64,000 bases of DNA. It comes from Ornithodoros turicata (taxonomy: Eukaryota; Arthropoda; Arachnida; Ixodida; Argasidae). Position 1 is the stretch's first letter. Every line of letters begins with the position of its first letter. Under the pieces are notes generated by a model. It ran no database searches, had not been told where the DNA came from, and saw nothing but the letters and a program-made list of their open reading frames with translations. Positions 34,146-46,391 of the stretch are shown one piece after another. Location: the NCBI RefSeq assembly GCF_037126465.1, contig NC_088205.1, positions 27,697,482 through 27,761,481 on the forward strand, given 5' to 3'. Both the position numbers and the translations under genes were made by a program.

Positions 34146-35722
34146 AGAATTGTACAAATAACGTAACTCGTTTGTCATGTCCCGCTGTCTTCGTTGTTTT
34201 CTTTCACGCCTCTCCTGGAAAGCTATCCTTTTCCTCTATGCCTTCTCGGCATCGAATATTCTTATTCGCAGTATTTGAGTATTGCGGAACTGGGGAGTGC
34301 TGTTTGAGCTCTGTAACTCGGGAAGCTCCATCGCATACGAAGGGAAGTTACGGTATCTTTTCGGGTCACCGCGAAACAGGCCGGCTGGCTGCTGTTACTG
34401 TTATTCATTCGTTATACATGTATACCATTCGTTGTATATGAAAAGCAGCATGCGTACGCATCGTTATCGCATCTAATGAGTTATGAGTTGAAATGTTGAA
34501 ACACTTTGGAAACTAAAGTGAATTCCATCCGTCTCTTCAAAACAAACGCAATGATGCTATCGTGTAAAGCTGTTTAATATGTCAAAAGAGACTGCGCAAG
34601 ACCAGAGTGCATTCTTGCCACATGAAATCTATATCCTCCAGGCAAAGACTGGTCTATTGTATTAATACATTGTGTAGCCGACTTAGTTCCAGTTATTTTG
34701 TCCAACCATTGTTCGTGTTACAATGTGAAAGGAATCGATTCATACGAAGGATTGAGGAACTGAGACACTAAAAAATGACAAGATGTCATTCTACATACGC
34801 CTTCGTGCAAGTTCGTCAAATGATTCGGAAGCTTTGCGGAAGGATGGCACATCTGACATTTTCGTTTCCAACTAATTTTGATGCAAACCAGCAGATTCTT
34901 TCTTCTGGAAAGTGGGACATTTAGTTTTTCATAACGAGTCTAGATTCCAGAAATAATTACAATAGTCCTTATTGTAGTCCCACTGAACTATTCATGCGCT
35001 TGTAGTCATTGCTAAGTAACGTCGTCGTAACTAAATAATACTTATTCCGTCATGCCGCGGGATCGTTGACATTAAAAAGAAAACACACACACACACACAA
35101 AACGGAAACATGATCTCACAGTCTCAGCTACGGCTTACAAATTTGAGAAAACAGGTCACCAAAGCCGGGAAGCCGACATGAGAGGGTGCAGACACGGCGG
35201 CGACATGATCAAAGCCGACATGATCGGGGTGCATAGTCGCCTGTGAAAGTGCTCAACCAAAATCTCTAAAACGTTTTTTTGTCACAGTCACGGCTGATCC
35301 AGTTTTTCGTTGCCTGCCTGAACGTGGTCGACTACGGCAAGCAGTTCTATCACCACCACCACCAACAACAACAACTACAAGGTATTGGCCCTTTAAAATG
35401 CCCTCGTTGCCTGTCTGGAATACTACTATACTGACTGTGTGTCATGGGCCAACTTCATAGGAAATGGTACCGATGTTTGACTTAAAGCATCAAAGGAAGC
35501 AGCAAAGGAAAACTCAGGCAAAAAAAAAAAAAAAACCAGGTGGCACAACCGATACGGGGATATCCTGGGTGATTCCTTATGGTGCAGGTACATTCGACTG
35601 GTTGCTACTGGTCGCTCTAGAGCGCCCTGGTGCGACGTTCCATCTTCGACTGGTAGAAACAGGGCACTCTCAGTGCATTCGATTGGTTCATTTGGAGCGC
35701 TTTCCTCCAACTCGAAGGGCTC
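34146..35722. other. No supported gene
   Basis: Contains a (CA)n run near 35,086-35,098 and a CACCACCAACAACAAC tract near 35,352. Open frames are short or extend out of neighbouring elements. Confidence 0.45.
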
Positions 35723-35724
35723 TA

Positions 35725-35974
35725 CACTCTTAGAAATGAACTTCAAGGCAGAGCACGCTCTTAGCCAACCATCATGTCGAATGATATCGTTATCTGCCCT
35801 AATTTGTTGAAAACGGGGGGCGTACGCCATTTTTGTGACACTTATGCTGTTCATAATTGTCACAAAAAAAGGCGTACGCCTCCCGTTTTCAACAAATTAG
35901 GGCAGATAACGATATCATTCGACATGATGGTTGGCTAAGAGCGTGCTCTGCGGTGAAGTTCATTTTTAAGAGTG
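35725..35974. mobile_element. CACTCT-type MITE, copy 1
   Basis: 250-bp near-perfect palindrome: CACTCTTAGAAATGAACTTC to the matching GAGTG end, inner arm GGCGTACGCC on both sides of a short loop, TA on both flanks. Frames read through it are artefacts of the palindrome. Confidence 0.9.
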
Positions 35975-35976
35975 TA

Positions 35977-38900
35977 GAGTGTTCTCACCAACGCCGTCAG
36001 AGCGGCTGTCAAATCGGGTTGGGTTCCGGTCACGTGACTGCGACAGCTTCCGCTGAATAGTGTTTCTGTTCCGCCATGTCTGCCATGTTCTGCATTTTGC
36101 GTCATCGTCCTTTTGACTACGAGGGAAATACCGGAAATCACGTGAATGAACATTACCCTCTGTGCTCGAACCTGCTGCGTTCAGCTTCTGCACGATTCCT
36201 CCGGCTCGGAGCTGGAGTGAGATGCTGTCTGACCCGCTCCAGCTCGGAGTATCGGAACGACACATCGAAGACACCAGTAGTCTGTGTGCGCAACGTGAGC
36301 TGGTCTGTTCACTGTAGGTGACCTTAACTACGTACGAAAAAGAATATAAGCTGCAAGGAAACAGCCATTGTGGCACTTGCAGAAAGTACTTCTCAGCGAG
36401 GCAAATTGGTTACTGAACACGAGACGACATTCTCCGTGTTGTGCACAGTACATTATTATTATTATTATTTTCTCAAGTAACGAGTGGTATGCTCGCCCGC
36501 ATACCGCTTGTCACTTGGCTTGTGATAAAATAACAATATATATAATTAATAATAACTAGTATCAAAAAGCAGCATTCCAGAAAGAATTACCACCCGCGAC
36601 CACGTAAAGGGTCCGGAGACCCGCACGGGGTCTGTAACCCGTGACGCTACCATGCGTACTTCCCAGAACTCTCAGGGGTATATTTTATGAGCCGAATAAA
36701 CGCCTATTGAATTCTCTCACAGAGGAGATAAGGAAACAATCAACATAGGACGCTATGGGAGACGTTACTATGCATATCCCTTCCCCCTTTTTTTCTTTTT
36801 TTGCCATGAAACATATCTCACCAATTTGCCATAATATTAGAAGGAAATTGAACACAGGATAAACGTAAAAGTAGACGAAAGTAGGATAGCGGGAAAGTTA
36901 AAATTAATACTTCGTGGCTTTACGTCGCGAGACAACTACGATCATATGAGCGACCCCACACTGGTCGGTCTCTGGATTCACTTTGCCCACCTGAAGGTCA
37001 GCAGGACAGTGCAGAAAGGGCAGAAAGGTCACACACTCAAGGTGAGAACACAGTCACTTATCAAGGGAAATGTGAACAGTGAACACAGACACAGACACAG
37101 AGTCAGTCAGAACCTGTCGACCGCCCTGATCGCTTGCATGCATATTAGCAGAAAGGTTATTAGGTAGGCGCATCAACACTTTCACCGCTTCTCAACAGAA
37201 TTCGTGGTTACTGCTAAAGACGTCGTATGCAACCACCTCCACACTCCACTCCCTCGCTTTGCTCTATACTACTGGCATGCAGTACCAGCGGGAAGACGTC
37301 AGGTTAAGCTAAGACGTTCCTTACAGCGCGTCCACGTAGAAACGTGGCGCTTCATCTTTTACACGAAAGCCGGTGTAACTTAGGGAAAGTTACCCACGTT
37401 AAGCACGCGCCCGAATATACTTATGTAAATAGCCTTATGCAAACGAACTGTCTCGCTCAGATCGTATATGCATACTGATAGCTACAAACGGTCATTTCGT
37501 ATGCGCCTCATGACAACGCTTTCGGATAAGACAGTTTATGAATGTATGCCTTTTCTGAGGTATTCCTCGTACTTTCTTAAATGCTAATCGTATTTTCCTA
37601 CATGTACCTGTTGCTGGGTCCCTATTCCTGACATGCGACTCGAGTTTTGCGCGAATTTTAATAGATGGAGACGCGCGTTACGCTCAAACGCTGTGCACGG
37701 AGCAGCGGGACGGAATAATGTATTACTTTTTTACTGCTCTGCGAGCTATACGTGTTTCTTTTTAGTTTCCACCTGGATGCTATGAAATTGCAGCTTCGCA
37801 GGTACGCCCCCCCTAACGACTCGGTTTATGTTACGCTTTTGTAATCTAGCGCATTTCAAGAGCTGCCGTTACGCTTCTGGCACGAACGAAAACGGTTGTG
37901 GCGATTCGGAATGGTGATTATGAAAGCAACATAAAAAAAGAAGAATGAAGACGCAACAGATATGTACACTTTCAGTAGTATTTCGTAGTATTATTTCGTA
38001 ACCCATTCTGGTACATGTGTAAACTTATTAAGATGCCACGGAAGACTAAAAAATTAGTTTGATTGCACATTTCAAAACTGCCCTCAACTCAAGCACTCAG
38101 CACGCAAACTACAAATGCCGTGAGTGAACATTACGCGCTTCTACGAATTTTCGAAAGCACCTGCAAAACTTGATAGTTTCGGATTCTCCAAGAGTTGATG
38201 ACGACATCGGGAGCTCTGTCGTCCGCCTTCTATAGCAACAGCGCGCTTCTCCGCTCTCCACGTCACGCAGGAAAGCTGCCCGCCGGTGGTACCGCAGGCA
38301 GCTGCGGTAATCTTCCACGGATAAGATGGCGGTAGGCCAAAGGCGACTCTCATTTTTCTTATGCCTTGAAAGCCTGGTTATCGTTCTTTCTCTTCTGAAC
38401 AAATTGCTAAAAATACTACAAATATTATATTCTACATTCTCCCCCTTTCCCATGTAAAATAGGCGACTATCGCAGAATCTGACGATAGATGTGGTGGAGC
38501 ACCCGGCACGGAAGGCCCACTTCCTGAGTTGCAGGACAGTTGTGCTGCCTATGTGCTACCCCCATGCAATTTATCTTGTGCAAAGTATATTATTGATCTC
38601 CCCAACCAGCTCTCTCGCGTGTATGGCTCGTTTTATTATTCTTATTCTTATTTGATGAATTATTCAGTTCCCAATAGAATCTACTCAACCAACCTTTTGT
38701 CAGGAGACAATGCGGCCTACGGATACTACTGCTTGATTGAACCCGGACATCCTTCATTATGTTAAACAGCACGCATAATTCGAGATTCCGAACGAACTGC
38801 CCCCAGGCTTGCCCTGACTCTTTGCCTACTGACATCGTCTTCCGGTAAATAGACGACATCTGATATTCTGGACGTGCTCTCTCAGCAACAAAAGTTTTAG

Positions 38901-39617
38901 GCATTGATAAACAGGGTTGAAGGAATCAAGCTTTAAGACGGCGCAATATCTTCCTGAATCTGATGGGTGGGCTTCGCTTTGAGTCTAAAAGAAATATTAC
39001 ATTCTTAAAGACTGCTTCCTGACCTTAGTTATGGGAGTTCCGCCACAAAATACGCGTACTCAAGGACAGCAAGTTCGTGAAAAAGGACAAGGTTGCGCCG
39101 GCAACCGTTTGGTTTCGAGACTGTGCAAGGACATCAACAACAACTGCAAATGGCGCAACTGAATTATCAACATTATCCCTAGCTAGTACCTGAACGTGCA
39201 CCTAAACCTGCTAACCTATAGCCTAAACCGCAAACGTGCAACAACGGCGGTAACATTCTAGGTGCAGTGTCACGGCATAAATGGGAAACGTTTCCACCAC
39301 TTGTTCATGAAAGCTCGGCGACAGGCAGGAAGTTGATAAGTGTTCATTTCCTTTTACTTGATTTCTGTTGCAACGGGCGCTTCCGAGTCATACCACCATT
39401 GAGGCTTCTTGTACAAATTTCCTTTAGCTCTTTTCCCGCGAATGGGCTTCCGCAGTCGAGCTGTTCATTGACCGCACCACTCTTTCATGTACCGCTAGTT
39501 ATCGGCCTTCGTATACCTCAGAAGGGAAGAAAATAAGGAAAAAGAGAAACAGTTCGACATCTTTCGTGACCCAAGCCGTCTCACTTTCGATGACCCGATG
39601 TTCTTGAACTACCGCTC
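35977..39617. other. No supported gene
   Basis: Short frames only; ATT trinucleotide runs near 36,452-36,470 and TTATTC-type runs near 38,632-38,652. A 114-codon minus frame at 38,109-38,453 has no known motif. Confidence 0.45.
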
Positions 39618-39619
39618 TA

Positions 39620-39966
39620 CACTCTAAAAACAGAGCTTCGTCACATAGCACTCTCCTAGCCAACCATCATCACGAATGACAGCGTTCTCTTCCATGATTT
39701 GAAGAAAACGGGAGGCGTACTCGTTATTTCATTCCCCGCATCACCACCAGCAATGGGATAGAGTATCGCACCTGGCGGTGAGATTCCCCATCCATCATCT
39801 CACAATAAAGTTGTTGATGTAGCAATTATGAAATGCATAATGCAAAAAAAAAAAAAAAAAAAGGCGTACGCCTCTCATGTTCAACAAATCATGGGAAAGT
39901 ACGGTGTCACTCGGGATGATGGTTGGCTAGGAGAGTGCTATGTGGTGAAGCTCATTTCTAAGAGTG
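39620..39966. mobile_element. CACTCT-type MITE, copy 2, with internal insertion
   Basis: Left end CACTCTAAAAACAGAGCTTC, right end AAGAGTG, TA flanks. About 85 bp near 39,738-39,822 interrupts the centre and resembles the ATAGAG...AATAAAGTTGTTG tail seen at 49,680-49,750, so a retroposed 3' tail seems to have landed inside the MITE. Confidence 0.8.
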
Positions 39967-40200
39967 TACCAGCGGTTAGTTGGCGACGTGTTATTGACGA
40001 GCTGTTTGCCTGCCGGTGTGGCGGCATGCTGCTCGGGTGTACCTTGCGTCCTGGGCCGACTTCACAAGGAACTATGCCGACATTTACTTTACAGCGTCTG
40101 AGGAAAACCCAGGGAAAACACCCAGGTAGCACAGCCGTTGTCGGCATTCGAACACGCGCCACCTCCCACTATCGGCGCTCTACCAGTGAACTTCAAGTTG

Positions 40201-40453
40201 CACATTTTTAAAAGCGAACTTCGCCTCATAGCACCTTCCTCTAGCCAACCATCACCCTGAATGACATCGTTCTCGCCCCTGATTTGTTGAAAACGAAGGC
40301 GTACGCCTATTTGTACCAAGTAGGTACTGCATAAGCGGTACAAAAAAGGCGTACGCCTCCGTTTTTCAACAAATCAGGAACGAGAACCACATCATTCGGG
40401 AATATGGTTGGCTATAGGAGCGTGCTACGAGGTGAAGTTCGTTTTTAAGAGTG
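40201..40453. mobile_element. CACTCT-type MITE, copy 3
   Basis: Diverged left end (CACATTTTTAAAAGCGAAC) and good right end AAGAGTG at 40,453; arms with GGCGTACGCC. The left flank reads TG and the right TA, so the target duplication has decayed or the left end is mutated. Confidence 0.8.
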
Positions 40454-40455
40454 TA

Positions 40456-40703
40456 CACTCTTAAAAATGAACTTCACCGCATAGCACGGTCCTAGCAAAC
40501 GACCATCTCGAATGGTATCGTTATCTGCCCTGATTTGTTGAAAACGGGAGGCGCACGCCTTTTTGCGACACTTATGCTGTTCATAATTGTCACAAAAAAG
40601 GCGTACGCTCCCCGTTTTCAACAAATCAGGGAAGGTACCAATATCATTCGAGATGATGGTTGGCTAGGAGCGTTCTATGCGGTGAAGTTCATTTTTAAGA
40701 GTG
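40456..40703. mobile_element. CACTCT-type MITE, copy 4
   Basis: Starts two bases after copy 3, separated only by TA, and is followed by TA. 248 bp, arms nearly identical. Confidence 0.9.
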
Positions 40704-40705
40704 TA

Positions 40706-41249
40706 CGTGCAGGAATTGTCCTTTTGTGCCAAGAATGGTGCTTAGTTGCATGCTGGGAATTCTGCGGGACGTAGACGCTTTTTCCGAAGAAAATGCAAAG
40801 TCGTACCATGGATTGAGTCAAGTTCCAGGTATTGCATTGTTTTTTGTAAAGGCGTCGCCAGACTTAAAGGGGTTGGGACACTTTCATAGATGTGATTCAT
40901 TACATTATGAACGCATTGTATACTGCACGCCAGAATACAGAGGAAAAAAGAATTATTCTTCTACGTGTCGCACTTAGCGAGATACAGTCCATCGAACACA
41001 CTTCTGAGCAAAGCGCAGACATCACAGAGATCCCCATCCCCATTCCCATTGGGAGCACGTGACGTAAGCACGTGACTTCTCGTGAGCTGCCTAATTGGCG
41101 GCGGCAAGGGCTGTGATGTCAGAGCCGCGTGAGTTTCATGTGTTCGCTGTGCCAATTTCCTCCACTTCTATTACCCCCATCGCTGTGAAACTTTCAATGC
41201 AGTTCAAATCTGTGTAAGGAACTGTCTTTTACTTTTATCTGGAATAACG
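40706..41249. other. No gene seen
   Basis: Spacer between MITEs; short frames without motifs. Confidence 0.4.
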
Positions 41250-41251
41250 TG

Positions 41252-41501
41252 CACTCTTAAAAATGAACTTCACCGCATAGCACGCTCCAAGCCAACCATC
41301 AACTTTAATGATATCGTTTCCTGCCCTGATTTGTTGAAAACGGGAGGCGTACGCCTTTTCTGTGACAATTATGAACAGCATAAGTGTCACCAAAAAGGCG
41401 TACGCCTCCCGTTTTCTAACAAATCAGGGCAGATAACGATATCATTAAAGTTGATGGTTGGCTAGGGGCGTGCAATGCGGTGAAGTTCATTTTTAAGAGT
41501 G
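41252..41501. mobile_element. CACTCT-type MITE, copy 5 (TG target)
   Basis: 250-bp palindrome with ends CACTCTTAAAAATGAACTTC and AAGAGTG, flanked by TG on both sides, so the 2-bp duplication need not be TA. Confidence 0.9.
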
Positions 41502-41592
41502 TGGGATGACCTGTCATAACCCCTGTAACTGTAACGCGAGAACGCGTGGCACGCGAAGACGCCATGCAGCGTCGCCTTTCGTTGCCCTCGTG

Positions 41593-41844
41593 CACTCTTA
41601 AAAATCAACTTCACCACATAGCACCCTCCTAGCCAACTATCATCCCGTGTGACATAGTTCTTTCCCCTGATTTGCTGAAAATAATAATAATAATTTATTT
41701 CATAGAACAACATACATACGTCTACAACAGGATGGGTTACGCGGGGGAGTTACGCCGTTTTTGTGGTATTATGCAGTTCATAATGGCCACAAAAATGGTA
41801 TACGTTATGAGCGTGCTATGCGGTGAGGCTCTGTTTTTAGAGTG
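41593..41844. mobile_element. CACTCT-type MITE, copy 6 (TG target), diverged
   Basis: Ends CACTCTTAAAAATCAACTTC and TAGAGTG with TG on both flanks. The middle has an AATAATAAT run and a foreign-looking ~60-bp piece; the right arm is shortened. Confidence 0.75.
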
Positions 41845-42228
41845 TGAGGGAGCGCTTGTGCGCAGATACCCAGTGTCTCGAACCCGGCACTTCGCAGTTC
41901 AGAACTCTGTCCCCGAATGAATGAAAGCGGGGTTAAAGGGACCGAAAAGTGAATATAAACCTATCGAAACTTTATGTTCAGCGAAAAGCTTGAACCTTCA
42001 GAAGTTCAAATATCAAAGAACTCCGCTGAAATCGCTGTAGTTTTTCTGTAATCGAATTTTCCATAATTGCATGTCCAGGGACCTAGTAGGAAACCGAGCA
42101 GTCTGTCAACAATTGCATGACCCCGCGCCATCTGTCGAGGACGCACGTAATACCCGCACTTCCGGGCGCTTATCCGGCGAAAACGAAAATGGCAGTGGGC
42201 ATTTGTGACCACTTTCTACGTCGAGAAT

Positions 42229-42760
42229 GTCGAGCCTCTTGGACATGAGTGCGCTGGAATTCCGCATTCGAGAACTGTCGCTCACACAGAACTGTTGTTC
42301 GTGCGTTAGCGTGCTGGAAAGTGTGTTCTTGGCAGCAGAAGATTCCTCGTCCAGAGATTAATCTGAGTCACATTCGTCCTCAGCAGTAGCTCACCGTGCC
42401 GTGAACATGAACTGCTTTGTGAAATTTCCATGGATCAGGGAGAGGCACTTGTGTAAGCCGAAACAAGTGCTGTTTTTTCGTCGTGCAGGTGTTCATGTGT
42501 GAAATGCAAACCGACGGATACTACGGATGGATACTACGGTTTTTGCTGCCGAGGGGTAGAGAATGCGTGTGAAAAGCAGACAGACGATTGCATCAGAACT
42601 AACGCATATTTCGAAATACTGTGCCTTGACACCGAAGTACTGCAAGTTCTTGACACCGAAGTACATAAGTGTCTTTCACATACATCCGAGAAACCGACGA
42701 GCATGGCAACATACACGGCAGCGCCGTGTGGTCTTTACGCGCTACTTGAACGGAAAACCC
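42229..42760 (+). pseudogene. P2X7-like zinc-binding domain protein, fragment
   Basis: A first exon candidate begins at ATG 42,229 (MSSLLDMSALEFRIRELSL). After an acceptor TTTTTTCGTCGTGCAG at 42,488 a frame reads CSCVKCKPT, then FCCRGVENACEK, DDCI and FEILCLDTEVLQV. This spacing of CxCxxC, CC and later Cys resembles the intracellular zinc-binding domain at the C-terminus of P2X7 receptors, which also occurs in many transposon-derived arthropod proteins. A frame change near 42,650 leads to an RRAWQHTRQRRVVF segment that fits the next part. The gene is interrupted by the LINE at 42,770. There is no channel part, so it is not a receptor. Confidence 0.5.
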
Positions 42761-42769
42761 TTATTTCTT
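42758..42769. repeat. LINE target-site duplication, left
   Basis: CCCTTATTTCTT, repeated at 43,766-43,777. Confidence 0.75.
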
Positions 42770-43765
42770 TGACGCGGCTGCGAGACGCGCCGCGCTTGAT
42801 GCGGCCACGCCGGTGCCCCTACTACCGCTCCCGGTGTCTGCGTGCCGCCTGCTTATACGGCGTCTCTGCGGCGACGGCACCCGCCAGTTTCTTGTAGACG
42901 CTATCCGACCTAATGCGTTCCTGCAGTCCATCGACCCCTCACTGGAGTTTGTCATCGGCTGCCGCTGTACCCGCGAGGAGGAGACCCTTCTACATCGTCT
43001 CCGGCTGAACGTTGCCCTCACCCGTTCACTCCTGTTCAAAATGGGCCGCGTGTCATCTCCCACTTGCCCCTGCTGCGGTGTAGAAGACGATATTTCTCAT
43101 CAGCTCCTCCACTGTCAGCGTCACCACCATCATCGGGCCGTGCTCTGGCAACATCTCTCAGAGCTTGGGTGCACGGACGGACGGACAGACGTTTCCCTCG
43201 CAACACTCCTTGGCCCTGTGCAGCGAGCTAACCAGTGGAGAGTCACAAAAGCGGTGCTCCGCTTTCTGCGTAACACGGGTCTCCTGGGCTCCCTGTGAGC
43301 CCTGTGTGTTTCTCCCTCGGCCCAGTGGGCAGTCGCCACAGCGCTCCTCCTTCGAACCTTGTCAACGCCTTGTGATTGTGTGACTGTGTGTGCGACTTTT
43401 CAGTTTTAGTTTTGTGTTTTAGTTTGGTGTTTCTTTTTCTTTCTTCTTTTCCTTTTCTTTTCTTCTTTTTCTTTCTTCTTTTCCTTTTCTTTTCTTCTTT
43501 TTCTTTCTTCTTTTCCTTTTCGTTTCTTCTTTTTCTTTCTTCTTTTCATTTCTTCTCCTTTCCTTTTCCTTTGCTTTCTTCTTCTCCTTTTCTTACCTTT
43601 CCTTTCTTCCCCTTTTCTCCTTCTTTCTTCCCCTTTTCTTTTCTTATTTTTCTTTTCGTCCCCTTTTCTTTCCTTCCCCTTCCCTTGCCTTTTTTGTTTG
43701 GAATAGCAAGCCGACCTTCGTCTGGCTGACCTTTCCTTTCTTTTTCTTAATAAACATATTCCCCC
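42770..43765 (+). mobile_element. 5'-truncated LINE insertion
   Basis: A 996-bp insertion flanked by a 12-bp direct repeat. It encodes the last ~175 codons of ORF2 (ending at 43,298) with an RLRLNVALTRSLLFKMGR segment, a CPCCGVEDDISHQLLHC finger and a final RFLRNTGLLGSL, then a 3' UTR that is almost entirely pyrimidine and an AATAAA at 43,749. The finger and tail match arthropod non-LTR elements. 5' truncation is the usual result of incomplete reverse transcription. Confidence 0.8.
43390..43735 (+). repeat. Long CT-rich tract in the LINE 3' UTR
   Basis: About 345 bp of almost uninterrupted pyrimidines built from TTTCTTTTCC-like units. The apparent Phe/Ser/Leu-rich frame over it is low complexity, not a protein. 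Confidence 0.85.
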
Positions 43766-43777
43766 CCCTTATTTCTT
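43766..43777. repeat. LINE target-site duplication, right
   Basis: CCCTTATTTCTT, matching 42,758-42,769. Confidence 0.75.
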
Positions 43778-45761
43778 CAGGAACAGTATATTATAATTAC
43801 TAGTTTGTTCCTGGAGGGTTAAGTAACCTATGGGCATAGATGTATTTGTAGGGTATACTCATGTCTCAATTGAGTCTCATGTGGGGAGTAAGTCAGATAA
43901 TTTTCATCAGTGTCATTCGCTTGAACTGTTTTCATAACCTTTTAGTATACTTCTTAGTGACCACGTTTCCAAATGCCAACCAATAATTGAACCAAGATTG
44001 GGATGTAACACTTAATTAACTCTGTTTTGCTAAACGGAGTAGTACTTGTAACTGATTCATTATCACGTCACCCATTAGACGTCACCAACTAACATTTGTG
44101 AAGGAGGACTTGAGGGCTGACTTCAAGTATTATTAACCCTTGATCTGGTTTCAAAGTTAACCATGCACCATTGGTGTGCATAGTACTCCAAAATGGCTAA
44201 ATAATGTATTGCATAAGTTCTCTGTTACTGTAATTGAGATGTACTTTTGTAAAGTACTTTTGACAGCCCGGCAAATTGAAACTGGCTTCAGTGTACACTA
44301 CAAATGCATCGTAACATTTAATTGAAATATAATATAAGAGCAGAAGCAACATATTGTCACAACTCAAACTATATCTTTCTTTTTTATTGTCCAGGGATTT
44401 AGGAAACAGAGTAGGACTTCCTGCCCTCTGATGTTTTGACGTACTTGATAGAGTTGTAAAACCTGCAACAAAATAAACAAGAGACGTATAAACAGTTTCG
44501 TCTTTCCCTTTTGAATTTAACAAGCTAGTTATATTTTACCATTTGTTCACTTTTGTATTCTCTGTTGGTGAAAAGATTACAGGAACAATGATGCTGCAGA
44601 TCGAACAATGACCTGTCATCTTGATGAAGATCAGAACATTTCTTCAGGCATGCTAAGTGAGACAAAAGAAATGTACAATGAAGGTTGTACAAAAACAGCA
44701 AATCTCCGTTGATTAAAACTTTATATATGTAGATGTTACCACATTGTGTAGTTTCCATCCAAAAGTAGGACTAAGCAAGGTTGTTTGGTAGGCTGTTGGC
44801 ATGTCGATGTGCTATACCGTTACATCACATCAATATAGATGAGGGGCAAACACAGTAGACAGCGTGATGGCTCTCAAACTGAAGTAAAGATTTATTCAAC
44901 AGAACAAGAAATCAAAAGCATGAGTATAGAGAAAGGCAGTACCCATGCAGTGTATGGTGAACCACATTCATCTCTGAGAAGGAAGGATCGGAAGAGCAAT
45001 AAAGAGAAATGACAGTTGCGTCCGAGATAAGGGAACTCTGCAAATTTAGGACCAATATGATGTGGTAACCTTGCATGGCTCACTGCAGCTCTGACACACA
45101 TTGAACAATTCCAGTAGTGGGACTTCAAAGCAACGAACGTTTGCTGTTTCACTGGGCATTCAAGTGTAGAGGATGCATCTCTAAAAAAATCAATTAGCGT
45201 TCCTTTAGTCATAAAGTCACAACTACATCTCAACAGGAAGTATTCTTGTACCCTTCAAACAAGCTAGTAGTTCTCACCAGTTTCTTCTCCCCTTGTTGAC
45301 GTCATACGAATGTTCTGCACCTGTCCAAAGACTAAAAAAAATGTCACAAAGTCTGGAACACATAACAAATCTAGTGCTTCCATCTGTGGACTCTGCATAC
45401 CTGTTTTCAGCTATTTCTGTCATGTCAGTGCCTGGATCACACACACACACGAAACAGCTTTGCGCCACTTCAGCACTGGAAGGCCCCTAAAATTAAATTT
45501 GTTGATGTTGACAATGTTGAGTACGGGACAAGTAGGATAACATAAGTTAAATGGAATACGTCGTCGCTATATTATAATTTATACATGCGTGACGCCTGTA
45601 CATACCTGAGACGTTGTGTTGAACTCGTCATTTCGGTGAAGCAAAATCACTGGTTACTGAACGGCAGTTTCCTTCGGACGTCTTCCCGATTCGCCTTCTA
45701 CGGCATCTTCTTAGTCATCGGCAGCAAAATGAGCTCAGCACACACGACACGACTGCTACGT
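43778..45761. other. Interior of the TTAA element, possible minus-strand exons
   Basis: Minus-strand segments with splice-like borders occur (acceptor TTGTTTATTTTGTTGCAG near 44,462-44,479; acceptor AAATTTAATTTTAG near 45,490), and AATAAA appears downstream near 44,387. No domain is recognised in them. They could be exons of the gene starting with the THAP-like remnant at 45,895. Confidence 0.3.
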
Positions 45762-45895
45762 CTAATAACCGAGTGTTTCGAACCACATTCGTTTTCGCGC
45801 ACTCTCCTCTTGAATCTTGTGGTAGAAAACGCCCGCCGCCGATGGTGAACGAACATGACTTTTGCATCCCCGAACACCAAAACTACACCAGGCAT
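45762..45895 (-). pseudogene. THAP-like N-terminal remnant
   Basis: One minus frame reads WCSFGVRGCKSH...VFYHKI and ARKRMWFETLGY, similar to the first half of THAP fingers (Cys-x-Cys region, F-HK, RRxW). The C-terminal C-x2-H half is not clear and a stop follows, so it looks broken. Its position 0.5 kb inside the right end of the TTAA element suggests a transposon protein. Confidence 0.35.
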
Positions 45896-46391
45896 ATTTA
45901 GGCCTCTCGAATAATTGACACAACAACCACGAACATGTCATTCACTTCTCTTCGCGCGACAAACACGACCACCGACGACGTAAACAATAAACGCGATAAC
46001 ACAGACGGCCTTGCAGATGGCGCGGCGGATCGTAGCTCGTAGCGGCGAAGTAGCTGAATGCTTTATTAACGTAAAAGCTATGGAAGTGAGCGTCATTTTT
46101 AAAATGGTGTTTAGCTGTAAAATAATGTGCGTCAGCTTTGTTCTCTACAAAATTAACTCTCACGTGGTAAGGGTTGACCAATCCCTGGGAGCCCTGGACC
46201 TGAAACCGAAGTTGTTCTTTTTCGCCGTTCGCTGGCAGCACCGTCCATGTTTCGGCAATCTTCAAAATATTTATACGTAAAAAATATGGGGAATTGAGAA
46301 GTAATGCTTTCTGTATCTTATCAAACAACGATGTTGTGCACGACAGTGGGCAAAAATATGGGGGTTATTTTTCACTTTTCGGTCCCTTTAA

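Larger units (their letters stand above)
41937..46387. mobile_element. 4.45-kb TTAA-flanked element with coding remnants
   Basis: Ends AGGGACCGAAAAGTGAA and its complement, flanked by TTAA at 41,933-41,936 and 46,388-46,391. Inside, near the left end, is a plus-strand frame with a P2X7-like zinc-binding region (42,229-42,760). Near the right end is a minus-strand THAP-like remnant. A 5'-truncated LINE (42,770-43,765) is inserted. If the two ends belong together this may be the larger relative of the smaller TTAA elements at 33,160 and 57,519. Two unrelated copies lying in opposite orientation remain possible. Confidence 0.55.

Noticed and set aside
33977..34441. 154-codon plus-strand frame
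   Set aside because: It crosses the right end of the TTAA element at 34,141, and its first part is the element arm.
43376..43729. 117-codon Phe/Ser/Leu-rich frame
   Set aside because: Translation of a pyrimidine tract in a LINE 3' UTR.
41937..46387. Functional P2X7 receptor gene
   Set aside because: Only the cytoplasmic zinc-binding-like region is present, within a transposon-like context; no channel segments.
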